Shown here: positions 1-12,600 of the stretch, piece by piece
Layout of the letters: every line of letters begins with the position of its first letter
Position numbering within the stretch: position 1 is the stretch's first letter
Origin: Symsagittifera roscoffensis
Taxonomy: Eukaryota > Xenacoelomorpha > Acoela > Convolutidae
Direction: 5' to 3'
Assembly (NCBI RefSeq): GCF_963678635.1
Contig: NC_087068.1
Location: forward strand, 42,929,649-42,993,648
Length of the DNA stretch: 64,000 nucleotides
Made by a program: the position numbers and the translations under genes
The notes under the pieces: generated by a model
Told to the model about the DNA's origin: nothing
The model's database searches: none
Seen by the model: the letters and a program-made list of their open reading frames with translations, nothing else

Positions 1-1051
1 TTCAATAAACGTAGTGAATACACTATAAAGGTTGTGTTGAATTTCTGTTTTCAACATCCAAATTTGATTCTTTTTGAGGTTTTGATTTGCTGTAAAGTTC
101 AATTCAAACTGATTTGGTAAAATGAAGCCAAGTTCTGCTCTCCAAATTTTGCTGCTCTTGAATTTGATAAATTCAGTAACAACGAGCGAATGGCCGGTTG
201 CTGTTTCGATCTGATTGTTTGGACGACTGCAAACTTAAAAAAAAACTAAAAACGACCTGAACAAAAAGTCCCTTCTTACTTTTAATCGATAGTTTGATCA
301 CTCGATTGTTTTAAAATTTCAAAAAAACAGCGATGTTAAGAATATTCTGTGCCTTCATTAATGTATGAAATTCAATTCTGTGAACGTAGTGAAGACATTA
401 TAGAATTTTTTAACAGCCCAATTTGATTTTTCTTGCCATTTTGATTTGCCCTAAAGTTGAATTGAAACTTTGGTGCAAGTAGTTACTGATAATTTCCGTG
501 GTTAATTGCACGCATGAATGATGAGCATGTTTGATGATCAGTCGTTTTGAAGTTTCCTTTGATTAAAGATTAATAGGGCACTTGGTCACATCTGGCATAG
601 GTTGATATCTCAGTCGACCTCGCGCACTGGTAGCATTTCATCTATGAATAGGGTGGTAATTTATATTTGTTGTCAAATACTTTATCCGTGGCTTGTCGTT
701 TGATAGTATCTGGAAACTAGCGCGTTGAGACGGCTCGTGAAGTAGACATTCGGGTTTTGTCGAAGAATGTCCTTGAAACCGAGAATACAAGTCGGTACAC
801 GCAGTAGAGGAAGTCAGTCAGAAAACCTAGAAACATCAATGCCCGGATCTTTATTAGCAGTAGAACTATTTTTCTTTTTCATGTACCGTTGATAAGCAGC
901 AATTCACCTGATCTGTAATTGAGATGACCTGTTGTGCAACTGAGACGTCTTGTTGTTGTTGTTGAGGCTAATGGCTTTCCGATGACACTGAAATTTTTTG
1001 ATGTTGTAACCCTAGTTGTTCGACATTCTATTGTTCAATACCTCTTTTAGC

Positions 1052-1620
1052 GATCAGCTTGGTTTCTCTTGCCTGGTGCTTTTGTTGAAGTTTAGATAAG
1101 GAAAGTGTTTAATTACTTCTGTTAGAACAACGGGATTTTTGCTTTTATGGTACATTGGTCCATTCAAGTACTTTCGCACTATCTGTCACAAGTTATATTG
1201 AGTCTGAGTCATGTTTTTTCAGAAGTAAATCTTTTTCAGAAGTAAAGTGATCATCTTCGTTGCTTTTGCCTGGTGCGTCTTTTGATTTTAGATTCGATTA
1301 GTATTTCCTGACTTCTATAAAACAACGGGATTTTGGGCGCTCTGATGCCTTGATCCATGCAAGTACTGTCGTACTATCTGTACTGAAATGTGTTGATTTG
1401 ATTTTGATTCAAGTTTCTTCGTTAGTAAATTTTTTAGTGATCAGCTTGTTTCCTTTTACTTGGTGCTTCTGTTGAGTTTTAGATAGGGACAGCATTTCAT
1501 AATTTCTGCTAGAACAATTGAATTTATTTTTTGGTGCAGTGATCTATTCAAGTAGTGTCGCAATATCTGTCCCGAAATGATTTGAATTAATTTTGAGTCG
1601 AATTTTTCTGTTAGTATTTT
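1052..1620. repeat. Three diverged tandem copies, ~190-bp period
   Basis: Blocks starting near 1052, 1248 and 1438 each open with a GATCAGCTTG-like motif followed by a CCTGGTGCTT-like motif. They continue through AACAACGGGATTTT (copies 1 and 2), then 'tcaagtactgtcg...actatctgt', then a TTAGTA-rich end. Divergence is high, so this is an old local amplification. Confidence 0.6.
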
Positions 1621-4600
1621 GGCAGAGACTTTGCTTGCTATTGTCTATAAAGTCCGTGAGGTGCTAGTTGTTCAGCTCTTTCATAGACTTCATGTACCGA
1701 GTTTTCAGTGAAAGTAGTGAGCACCATGTGCCATTGATGATAATATCGAGACTTATGTTTTTCGGGTTCTCGTTGGCAATCGCAACGCATTGCTCAGTGA
1801 ATGTAGCTAATTTAGAGTTGATTGTTCCATAGTGCACTTTAAAAATTCTCTTTCTGCGAAATGATAGAAAGCGTCGTCATCGAGTGAAATAAAAACCGAG
1901 TTGTCAAAGAGCATAAAACGGAATGTGTCGTATGTGATGATATCGAAATCATACGAATTTTTTAGGTTGTTCGACATCTATCGCATCGCAATAGTTTTTT
2001 TACTGAGAAGATTTGGATTTAAATTTATGATTGAATCCTAAGATTTAGAACTGAATGGTCGAAATTTTAAAAAAAGATTTGATGATACAGTTTATTTTCT
2101 GAGTGCATTTCAGATCATGGGAACAGCTAATGCAATTGTCATGAGTTGCCTAGCACCGAACTTCTTGCTTTGCTTTGAACAAAGTTATTGGCTCGAACTG
2201 GATTTGATGTTACGAGAACGATTGCTGTCTAATTGGTGTCCATGCTTATTTTCTTGGCTCTCTGAATATGTCGCCGCGTAGTATTGTCCTTGTTCTGTTG
2301 TAAACTTAGAATGATGTTTACCACCTCCGTTATCTATGATACAAAGTCATCTGGTAATACAATCAGTTGATCTATGGTTACCTAAGCAGTTGCACATAAT
2401 TGCTTATCATTCGAGTTTTGCTTATCATGCTTACCAATAGTTTTTTGTTGCGGGGTTTGCTTTACAAAAAGTGGACGCTGTACAAATTTATTTGTTTTAT
2501 GGGTATAGGCATCTCAGTTTTATATAGTCAGCTCATTCTCGATGCAGGTGTTTGTCGTTGATTTGGAAGATACGTATGGTTACGAATGATTTCTGCGGTT
2601 GGTCTTTTTTTTGAATTTTTGTTACCCGTAAATGAACACTTCTGATTTAAAAAAAGCTCTAGATAAGTTAAGAGCAAACGAGCCGTGTTAGGATACTCCA
2701 GTTTAGTCAAGTTAGTCTAACCTGCTGTTGATTTCGTGTTGGTCTTTAACTCCTGCTGCCCCTAGGTCGTGCTGCTCCTGAACTCATGCTGCTTCTTAAT
2801 ATTCTCAATCAACCATTACCCAACTGAAAATCAAATCGTACTTAATCCGCGATTTAATTCTTTATCAATAGTTTTTTATCAAACGTTTTTCTGGCGCTCT
2901 CCATTTCAATTTATGTATCAGATGTATGCAGGTTCGTATTAGATTAGATTGTGTACGTCCCTACCGACTACTTTTCTGGTTTTGGAAAACTTTCAGCTCC
3001 AAAATAAAGGCTGCAACACCGATTTAAGGGTTACCCCATCTACAATTTAGTTCTTTCTTTGTTGAAGTTTCGTGTGAAGAATGTGTACTGTATTTCTCAA
3101 TTTTTTTTTGACAAAGACTGTATTTTCTACAGCATCTTTGGGGCTTTTTTGCAGTCTAAAAAACTCAAACCAATTATTCTATTTTGATGGGTTACTATTG
3201 AGCTTTGGCAGTTCAATATCAGGGAGCTCGAACTGTTTTGAAATGCCTTGTTGTTAGGCTACTGATCAGTTGTGACCGTAATTGGAGTAGCAGTTCTTGA
3301 AAGCTGTCGATCCGTTGGTACTGATCACTCCACAAGAGCTCTTGGCTGTTGATGGAGCCTCGCTGATCTTAGATCTCATGTTGTCGTCCTTCTGGTAGCA
3401 TTGGAACCTGTATTTAGCGTTGTCGAATTCCCTATGGTAAGTTAGGTTCCCTGTGTGTGGACGCAGTGTGTTCGCTCTTAAAACGGGAAAAGGCTAGATG
3501 CTACCGTTGCTGTAGCAGTATCAAAGCAGGATGGCTGCAATGCAAATATTGTATTAGCTGTATTCGCCTGTAGTAGAAATTCGCACAAGATTAGCATTGC
3601 TGGCTGGGGGTGAAATGCGATGATCGTATTTGATTAATAGGATTGGAGAAGGGTATCCTGTATCCCGTTTTTGTACTTGTTGATCTGTCGCATTTGTTTC
3701 ACTAACTTACTTTTACCCTTCTGCGTCCTCTTTTTCAGTAGATTTTTTTAAGATCGTATTTGTGAGTTCTTTCTGCAGCCATCGTTGGAATGTTGAATGA
3801 TTTTATAAGAATTACACGCAAGTTTTGATTTTAAATGTTAGATACGAAAGATATAGATACAAAAGTTAGATACGTAAATTTAACATACCATTTAAGCTTT
3901 TATGAAACTATGAAGTCTCAAGTAATTTTTGTTATTGAGCGGTAAAATTTGGCCGATAAAACAGGTTGGCCTTTTGACTAAGGTTGGAAAGTTTTTTAGA
4001 CCCCACACTTTAAGTTGGAGGTCTAAGTTTTTCTTTCAGGGAACATTACGCTTAGGGCGTGCTGATTTTTAACAAGTTCTGAGTAAACATTTTGAATGGT
4101 CAATAGCTTTCAGTTTTCCGTTCTATTGTTGAAAAACAATCCTGCTTTTTTTTGCTGTTAGCTTACCCAAGTTTGGGATTTTTTCAATGGAAAATTTTTG
4201 AACTAAAAAGCTATCAGTTCACGGCGAGTATTAAGAGTTTAGCTTTCAAATATTGCAAGCTATTGCACGATTAATCAATACGAGTTTGAGTTTTTGATGG
4301 CACTTGGAGTTCTAAAAAAAGTTTTGAAAAGTATCTGGCTTGGTTTTTGGGATTAATGTTTGGAACCATCAAGCAGTTGTGATGTTGATGAGTTAGGACT
4401 GGAGTGTATAACTCATAGAGTAATTTCGGATAGGGTACACCGTCTGCTCGTCACGCTATCTTATTTTCGGCCGGATAGATTCGTGCAACTTCTTAGTCTA
4501 ATACCGATCCTAATCTTACTCTTATACTATCTAGTCTCAGGTTGTTTAACTAGTCTCTGCTAGGCTCAATAGATCTAGGGTATACTGGTTTATTGCGGCT

Positions 4601-4655
4601 GCTGAAGTGCTCGGGAGAGTCCAACTAATTTCTAAGTTAAATTCAAATCTCTCTG

Positions 4656-4686
4656 GTGCTGAAATTACAAGTAACTTCAGCACTTA
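4656..4686. repeat. Short hairpin-forming palindrome
   Basis: GTGCTGAAATTAC is followed after two bases by GTAACTTCAGCAC, which is a 13-bp stem with one mismatch. No gene is attached to it and its role is unknown. Confidence 0.5.
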
Positions 4687-6414
4687 CAAATAAGTGGGTT
4701 GTTAGTTAGATGGATCATGATTGGTTAATATTAAATACTTTACATTGGTAAAATATCTAATTTATCCAATCATAAAATGTAGTTTAGATCAGGTTCCACC
4801 CATCCGGGTTTTACAGAGTTTTTTAGAATAGTTCTTCTGCAATTCGAAGGATGGATGATGGAAGTTGGTGTTTGGCGAACATCTTATTTCTTCTGTTTCC
4901 TTTTTGTTAAAGAAGTTCCAGGAAGCTGGAGTTAGAGACATAAGACGTTGTGTCTTCTAGTGACAACGACTAAGTCTTCGCAACAAACTCAAATCTGATT
5001 TCAGAATGGTTGGCTATGTCAGGTTTTTCTGTTCTGCGTGGAGAACTTCTTTTGTGTCTGATCTAGTTTGGGAATGGCGTGGAGATTGTGCGTGGAGGGG
5101 ATGCCTGGTTACTCGGATCTGTACGTATACTTGAACATCGAGGTGGTCATTGGTCTAGTTCAATGAAGTCCTTTTCTGCGAAGTCAAGTCGTACTCTAAA
5201 TCCTTTGAGTTGTGATTGTGAGTGGCATATCGATTGTGGTTGGTCATTCTCTCTCGAGTGTAGTGGGGTCGTTTTGTCTTTAGATGTTCGTCCTTGGTGT
5301 TGTATTCTGATCTATGTATTGCATAATGTAATTTACATTTTATAAAACATTTATTAGTTTAATATTTTTTAATTATGATTTTAGTTAGTTGTTTTCACAA
5401 AAGCTTTTTGTTTTAGTTTGGTTATTTTGAAGAGTTACTCACACTTGAGTAGCTCTTATTAAAAATAGAGGTGTGGTCACAAAGCGTGGATGTAGCGCGG
5501 TGGGTTAGGCCGGCTATAGAGCATGCTCAGGACGTCCTTCCTGGTGGGTTAGGCCAGGAATGGGAGTATGATTTCATGCGGTTTTTGTGAGGGGTCCTGT
5601 TATGTGACAACGTTTTATGTTGGGTTTGTTGTGGTTTTTCTTATGTCTTGTTGGTTATGTCCTTTTTCCAAAAAGTAAATTGTTCGTGGTATGGGTTTGT
5701 CTTTCGACTTTTTTGTGTTTTATTATTTCTTTCTTAGACTTTATAATAGTCTTCAAAAGAATAAATTATCCAGTTTTAAACTGGGTTAATCCGGTTTGGG
5801 TACCGTTGGTTTCCTTTTCTTAGTCATGCTGTTATTCTATGATTTGTGGTATTTAGTAAGCTGCGTTGGTTAGTTTTGTTTAATATATGATTCCTTTCCA
5901 ACCGGGTTAAAGGAAAGTTTGAAACATGTTATTATATGTTAGAGTTGTTGAGTGTGAAAACTTGAAACTGAAATTCATTATTTTAAACAATTCTTCGTGG
6001 GCGAGCTGTGCGAGTGTGGATAGAATTTTTGTGCGAATAAATGAGAATATCAAAAGGTTAGTACTGCATTTGCATTTTATTAATTTACTGCATAGAATTT
6101 GGAAATTTACTGCTAGTTATGGGGGAATTTTAAGTTACAAATTTTCATCATAATTAGATTTACTGCTTGTGGGGAAAATTTTAGAAATGAATTTACTGCA
6201 TTGGTATTAAATTTATAAATTTATAAGTGTAAGAGATTAATAGAATTGTTGAAATCTGTTTGATGAAATTTGCGATCTTTATTTGTTTTTTGTGGTTTTT
6301 GTAGGTGATTGTCGGATGAAGGCTAAAAATCTAAAGAAAACATGGATAAAGTATGGTGAGTTTTTTTTAATATTTTAATTAGTTAGTAATATTCATTTAA
6401 TTCATACTTACCTG

Positions 6415-8199
6415 TTAGTCGTCGGGGAAAAAACCGTGGGGGAAGATGTCGTGAATTAGTTCTGAAGTTGTTAGTAGTTTAGCTAAGATGCGGATGATAT
6501 TTTTAGTCTGAAGCAGTGGCCAAAGCAATTGGAGTGCCTTGATAGTGGTTAGTTCTTCAGTGCCAACTGCAAACTCATAAGGTGTGTTTTGGATTAGATT
6601 ATATAATTTGTGATTGAATTTAGTGTTGTGGATGAATTCTAAAATTGGGATTTCTATAGGTTGTACAAACTCGTGCGGGATAAGGAAGGGTCGGGATTCT
6701 TCGGCGTTGAAGGTCTTGGTGATGGGACAGAAGATGTACATTTGGGTTATGGGGTCATAATTACGAAGAATACCATGGAGGTTAGTGTCTTTAATGCAAT
6801 ATGTGAAATTTAGGAAAAATGGTGAAGTGTATTTGGAATTAATGAATTGAAAACGATGGTGTGGTTGTCTAGAGGGTGTGTATAGGTCAAAGTGATTTTG
6901 GATGAAGCGATAATAACTATATGTGTGGGTTTGTTTAGTGCGCAACATAATATCGTGTGAGCAGTGTAAATCTCTTTCGTGTGGTGCAAGGAAATGAAAG
7001 GTTAGTGAAAATATTTGGAAGCGTTCTTTGAAACTTTCGTATGCTTGTGTGTCTATTAGTGCTTCTGAAATAATGTGATCAAACTTTCGGTCGAAGATGT
7101 TTAGTGTAAATATATATGGTGTCTTGATGAAAAATTTCTCGGTAATTTGTGGATTAGCGAAGCGATCGTCGTCTAAGAATTGATCTTGGTTAGCTCTGAT
7201 GATGTTGTGATCATAGTATTCGAGTGTATATTCGTTAGCTCTAGGTGCAGTGTGTGTTTTTAGTGATTTTTTATATCCAACGTAAGTAAATTGTCTAGCG
7301 GTTAGTGGTGTAGTGAGTCGATATAGCATGTCCGTATTTCGCTCTATATCGATGTGAGTGTTAGATAAAGGTAAGCAAAGAGGGTTAGTAAAATGATAAT
7401 ATGAGGTCCAAGAGAGAGTGGGCATTAAAACGTATTCATCTACAAAGTTGCGTGTTTCGTTAGTGTCGTGGGGGGTGTTTAAGGTGTATTGTGGGAATGA
7501 GGGTAAGGTGATGGCTAAAAATTCTTTTGTGTTAGTATGCTTGGGGTGGTTGATGTATTCACGGGCTGTTCCTGGTTTTGCTGGGAAAGGATGGTTGGGG
7601 AACTTTCTTCTAAAAGTGCGGTAAGCTCTATTAGTGTTGAGTGAAGATTCAGTTGATGTGGATGATGGTGCTAATGATTCAGTATAATTTGAAGAGGGTG
7701 TAGGGGTAGGGGGGTTGGATGAATTTATTGTGGAGGAGATTTGGTTTATGGTTGGGGTATTAAGGTGGTAGGGTTGTTGTTGAAGGGTAATAAAATTATC
7801 TAGCTCTGGGGAGATTCGGGGGGTGTCTGGAGAATGAGATGATTGGTCAGAATGGTATGAGGAGTAGGTTGGGGTAACTTGGGAAGCATAAGAGGGTGTG
7901 GGAGTGATTGGGTCAGGGTTATTGGATAATATGGGTTGAAAAGGGGGTTGAGAAAAATTAGAAGAGTTATGAAAATTATTGGATGGGGATGGTTCTGAGT
8001 CGGCAAATTCATCGGGGGTTTCAATATTCGGGTTATTGAGTTGTGAGATGGAATATAAAACTGAGATGTGTGAAAGCGTCTTAGCATTGAAAGTGGTCCT
8101 GATTTTGTGCCTTGAAGCTGGGGTCTTGATCCAGTTTTGAAGCTGATCTGGACTTTCCAGCTGGTGTTGATGCTGTACTTTGATGCAGGATCTTGACAC
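6415..8199 (-). CDS. Long glycine-poor open frame of unknown family, no early ATG
   Basis: A 594-codon frame, open upstream to about 8236. I do not recognise it. The first ~200 residues are low-complexity Pro/Ser/Thr/Asn-rich. Residues ~210-594 look globular, with many Phe, Tyr, His, Asn and Thr, which suggests a folded domain. Only about five glycines occur, because the coding strand is poor in G. No ATG occurs in frame before codon 259, so this is either an exon spliced to an upstream start, a downstream frame of a mobile element reached by frameshifting, or a shorter ~336-residue protein. A possible acceptor (CAGTTAG) lies just upstream, and a consensus donor (CAG/GTAAGT) follows directly after the TAA stop. 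There are no transmembrane segments, zinc knuckles or reverse transcriptase motifs. It could be a gag- or env-like frame of a retroelement or a lineage-specific gene. Confidence 0.45.
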   Translation of the reverse strand: MSRSCIKVQHQHQLESPDQLQNWIKTPASRHKIRTTFNAKTLSHISVLYSISQLNNPNIETPDEFADSEPSPSNNFHNSSNFSQPPFQPILSNNPDPITPTPSYASQVTPTYSSYHSDQSSHSPDTPRISPELDNFITLQQQPYHLNTPTINQISSTINSSNPPTPTPSSNYTESLAPSSTSTESSLNTNRAYRTFRRKFPNHPFPAKPGTAREYINHPKHTNTKEFLAITLPSFPQYTLNTPHDTNETRNFVDEYVLMPTLSWTSYYHFTNPLCLPLSNTHIDIERNTDMLYRLTTPLTARQFTYVGYKKSLKTHTAPRANEYTLEYYDHNIIRANQDQFLDDDRFANPQITEKFFIKTPYIFTLNIFDRKFDHIISEALIDTQAYESFKERFQIFSLTFHFLAPHERDLHCSHDIMLRTKQTHTYSYYRFIQNHFDLYTPSRQPHHRFQFINSKYTSPFFLNFTYCIKDTNLHGILRNYDPITQMYIFCPITKTFNAEESRPFLIPHEFVQPIEIPILEFIHNTKFNHKLYNLIQNTPYEFAVGTEELTTIKALQLLWPLLQTKNIIRILAKLLTTSELIHDIFPHGFFPDD

Positions 8200-8249
8200 T
8201 AACTGGGTTGTTTCTTTATTAAAGGGGGCGGTAGAAGATCATGAATAGG

Positions 8250-8497
8250 TCTCACGGGCGGATCTAGGATTTTCTCGGGTGGGAGCGGTTTTTCAGTTGT
8301 CTGCCGTTTTTTTGGTCAACTTAATTGATTTCTGAGCTCTCACAAATCACGTTAGAGACCTTCTTTTGACTAAATTTTCTGCCTCGGTCTGCCAAAAATG
8401 GAGGTCTCAAAATGCTACCAACGGGGGTTCTTTGGGTAGGCAGAGGCGTTAGAATCGCTGAGAGAGTAGCCCCCCCCCTAAAGCCACTAATTTACTC
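8250..8497. mobile_element. Short dispersed element, GGCGGATCTAGG-type ends (copy 1)
   Basis: It starts with GGGCGGATCTAGGATTTTCTCG and ends with a C-run followed by TAAAGCCACT, matching the reverse complement of the other end type. Related copies lie at 33885-34297 and 45785-46086. No coding capacity; MITE-like. Confidence 0.55.
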
Positions 8498-8699
8498 AAA
8501 GAAAACCAGTATTGAAAGCTTTGCTTAGCGCTTCCTTGGCTAAATTTGGCAATTTAATTTTGAAACATTCTGCAAATAAATGAAAATTTTTTTTGATAAA
8601 GTTTCCTGAAATTTTAATCATTCCATTTTTTAAAATCTTATTCCATTTGATAAAGAAAACTTGTCAATTTTTTTCCATTTCACTAAAATTCTACACGTT

Positions 8700-8990
8700 C
8701 GTATGGATAGTTGGCATATCACACCACACATAAAGAAAAAGAAACCGTAATTTAAACAATTTTTTATCATTATGTTTCGGAACATTATGTGCTACTTACA
8801 CAGCAACCAGTTCTCCTTGTTTTACTTTGCGAGCAAAAGAAGTCTTTTTTTTCGAATTTACTTTAATAAATTGAATCGCGCTCATAACACGAAAACGATG
8901 TGACCGAAACTTGGCGCCATACTTCATATCATTGCTTTTACACCTTACACCTTATTTTTGGTACTTGGCCATTAATGCATCGAATAATAA
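8700..8990. mobile_element. Fragment of a dispersed TIR-element family
   Basis: It contains a 'tatcacaccaca' block, then 'tcggaacattatgtgctactt...cagcaaccagttc...cttg', the internal signature of the family seen full length at 37942-38975. It is diverged and lacks clear ends. The rest of the 8500-9635 interval upstream of the SUN-domain gene shows nothing else I can support. Confidence 0.55.
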
Positions 8991-9635
8991 ATTTGTAGAT
9001 TTTGTGGTTGTAGATATCCAATTATGAGTCTGTCTGCCTTACTTCACTTGATGGTAACTTGCACTAAATTGTATATTATCTTCATTAGCTCAATAGAATG
9101 ACGTAAACACAAGCGATGTTGCAATATTGACGTTTGAGGCTCAGTTTGTTTCTAATGCTTTGCCCTCTTCTTAGAGGTTAAATTTCATTCTGTGAAGTCT
9201 TCTGAATTTTTTATGAATCACCGAAAGTAAACTTTCCAATTCCTTGATTTCAGCTGCAATCTAAAAAGGATTGGGAGCAGTTCTTTTGTCCCATTTTTTG
9301 TCTTGTTTGATACCACGCACTGTGTTAAAATATGTCACTCCTTTTATTTAGTTTTTCGCTTCTATAGAGTAAGTTGATGAAGTTGCAAATAACCATACTT
9401 AAATGTAACAACATTTACTTATTTCTTGCCGAAAACAAACATTGAAACCATTAGCTTAACTTGTGTCACTATCGTGTTTAAGAAACCTCCAAATCCTGAG
9501 ACTTATTAGTTACCGTATTGAATTGTCTTGGGGCTTGTTTTGACAGCTCTAGTCAAGTCATGATTCATTTTGTTAACCGAAACTTGTTCTTCTCTGCTTT
9601 GAAATGCTGTTTATTTGCAAATTTAGTCCCAACAG

Positions 9636-12600
9636 ATGAGTAATTTTTCAGAGTTAAATCAATGCGACTTGTTAAATTCTCGGCGAAATCAAACCAATTA
9701 CGATGACACGCAATCAAATGTCCAGAACCAGGCCACCCATTTGAAAAAGCTAAGATTCCAACATAGTTTTTCTGGAGGTAAAAATCAGCGACTGCCAGGC
9801 GAAAGAAGATCCAGCTCCTCTGGAGTCACCGAATTAAAAGAGATATCTTTTTTGGAACCAAGAGCGATGCATGGACAAAAATCAACCTGGCTGACGGGAT
9901 TTTGTTTCACAAACATTGCAATCTTTGTAATTATAGTAAGTTTTCACGTTTTGAATCCGACTGCAACTAGCAATAGTGACGATGTTGCTGGGCTGGATTT
10001 AAACCCAGATTTGACAGTCGATTCTCAAGTCAGAAATCCCGAAGGTCAATCGACTATCGAAATTTCCGAGAGTTCAGAAAAAATCCCGAAAGATTTGGAA
10101 GTTTCGGTAACTGATTCTACTTCTACGAAAATTAACGAAGTCGTTCAATCGGAAGCTGAAGTCAAAGAAGAAGATGATTTAAATGAAGAGATGAACAAAG
10201 AAAAGGAACACACTGATGACCCTTCCCTAGATGCTGACGAAATCGATAAAACTGATCCTAATTCAGAAAATGAAAGTGAGAAGTCGGCTGGCGATGGGTT
10301 GAAAAATGATCATACTGTGGATTCGAGAAGCGTTGATTTGGGTGACGTCGAGAAAAACATAGAATTTGATTCGAATAGCGAAGAAAAATTAACTAATCAC
10401 GCAACAAAAATTGAAAGGGAACCGCAAAATGTTCCCGATGATATGGAGTCTGAATCAAATGAGGCTGAAGCTGCAAGTTCTGAGAAGTTAGGCGAAGAAC
10501 ATATTGAATCAAGTGTAGTCATTGAATCACCTGTTGCTGAAAAAGAGACTGTTGAAGAAAATGATGTCGGCAAGGATGTAAAGGACGCAGAGCCAGAGCA
10601 GACGGTGCAAGATTCCAAGAGTCTCCTGGACGACCTGCTTCAAGACGCGAACAAGGGTGGTCAACAGGGATCTACAGACTCCAACATGCAGGAACCGAGA
10701 GTGATAGGAAACTCTAGTCGTCTGGTTAACGGAACTGTAGTTATGAATGAGACTGATGAGAAAAACGAGGAAATGGAGAAAGATGGAGATATGTTCACTT
10801 TTAAAGAGTGGAAACAAAAGATGCTTGAGGAGCAGATGAATAAAGACAAGGAAAAAGAAGGAGGGAATAACAATGGGGGAGGGGAGCACAAGAATGGAGG
10901 AAACACAAATGGGGTAAATGTCCAATCATTGATAAGACATTTAAAATCAAAAGCTGACGAACATGCAAACATTTTAGCGCTGTGTAATGTATTACATATG
11001 CGCCATTTAAAACTTTAATTAAAAAATAACTGTAGTTCCTTTTAATGTCCATTTTCGGACCAATTTTTTTGCTCTACCTTTGAAAGTGAAGTAGAACTTT
11101 GTTTTCTATTGTTTTAATTTTTTTGAGTTTTTTCTCCACGCTAAGTAAGGTACCACAAATAATCAAATAATAATCTTATTAAAGTACTTTCTGCTGTCGT
11201 GATTAAAATTAAATTTATAATTTTCAAAATATTTACTGTGTCGAGACAAACCAGTTAGAATAGTTTTTGTCATATTTAGAGTGAGTAAATCCAGCGAGTA
11301 ACGTTTTTTAGATGAACATCGGTTACTTAAACTTGAACAACTTCGGGAAAACAAGTTGTTTTACTCCAGAAAAACAAGTTTTTGAATCTTCATTCAGCGC
11401 TTGTTTGGCAGTGATTAGTTTTTAGATAATTTTTAAAAAGTTAAGGAAAAGTTTCCGCAGTTTTTTTCAGTTAGTGTTATTCAATTTGATTTTTTTAAAT
11501 CAATTTTTGTTTTGTTTTTCTTATTTTGGAGACAACTGTAGTCGAGTACAAGAGATCTGAATTTTCGTATTTTCTCTCATCAAACTACGCACAAAAACAG
11601 CACAAATTTGAACAAGAATGCTCGTATATAAGGGCGAAGCCCTGAATGTTTTAACAGCAATTCAAGGCCAACTAAAAAGTTCATTGATTGAATAGTTGAC
11701 GAAATTATTGAAAAAAAGTTCTTTCATTTTTTTCTCATTTTGTCCCTTCACATGCTATGTAAAAAACAAAGGGCTTGTTTAGCGCATCACATTGTTTTAT
11801 TAGGATTAAATTGCTTGCCTCAATCCAATTTGGAACATTTGAATTCTTCGCTTAGGCGTGCTATAAGAACGCAATAAATCATACGTTAATTATCTCAAAT
11901 TAGCCATTTTCAAACCCCCACTGTAATTTTACAAAAAATTATCACAGCTAAAATATCAATTAAATTTATGCTCAAGACAACAATATCTTTCAGATAAAAC
12001 AAAAAATTTTGTGAGAAACGCTTAGTTAACCAATTCGAAAATTGAGTGAATAAAAAGCCACCCTAAGCATAAATATTCCCCACTTTCTTCGAAAGTCGGA
12101 ACAAAAAACAAAACATGTTTTTAAGGTTTTTTATGACTGTAGTCGGAACCTTCTGTGATTCCTCGAACATCAGACTGTTCGAACATCAAACTAATATCAG
12201 GATAAGTTATCCGATTTTTTTTTCAATTTGCGGTCGCAGTAGTTTTTTTTCTTTGTTATTTTCTAACTGATTTTTCATTTAGATATGTAAATTATTCTGT
12301 TATGTTTTCAGCATCAAGTCTCTTCTAGTCATCAGTCTAATGGTCTTTCAAGCTTCAAGGTTCAACAATATACCCAAAATTTTGCATCTGCTGATTGTGG
12401 TGCTAAAATACTCGAAGCATCCCCGAACGTCCAAGGAAGAGACGCCATTCTACATTCGGACCGAGACAAGTACCTGAACATTCCATGCAATGAGCCAAAA
12501 AAGTTCTTCGTGATTGAACTCTGCGAACCAATTCAGCTGAAGGTCCTAGACATCGGTTGTTTCGAACTGTTTTCTTCATTAATGGCCAACTTCACAGTGT

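Larger units (their letters stand above)
1..6414. other. T/G-skewed stretch without a supportable gene
   Basis: No open frame longer than about 90 codons is convincing here. The + strand carries clearly more T than A and more G than C, and the bias continues into the long - strand frame that follows, so the 1-8200 block seems to share one history. Two diverged copies of a ~110-bp motif lie near 8-120 and 383-475, and three diverged ~190-bp copies lie at 1052-1620. The short + frames near 4360, 5079, 5617 and 5926 are T/G-rich and resemble no protein family I know. A decayed mobile element or a non-coding transcribed region would both fit. Confidence 0.4.

Noticed and set aside
10527-10972. 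Overlapping - strand frames of 103-132 codons
   Set aside because: They are antisense shadows of the acidic linker of the SUCO-like gene.
10914-11018. Continuation of SUCO-like exon 1 to the stop at 11018
   Set aside because: The GGG/GTAAAT donor at 10914 joins in phase to the SUN-domain exon. The extension has no family similarity and ends in AT-rich sequence.
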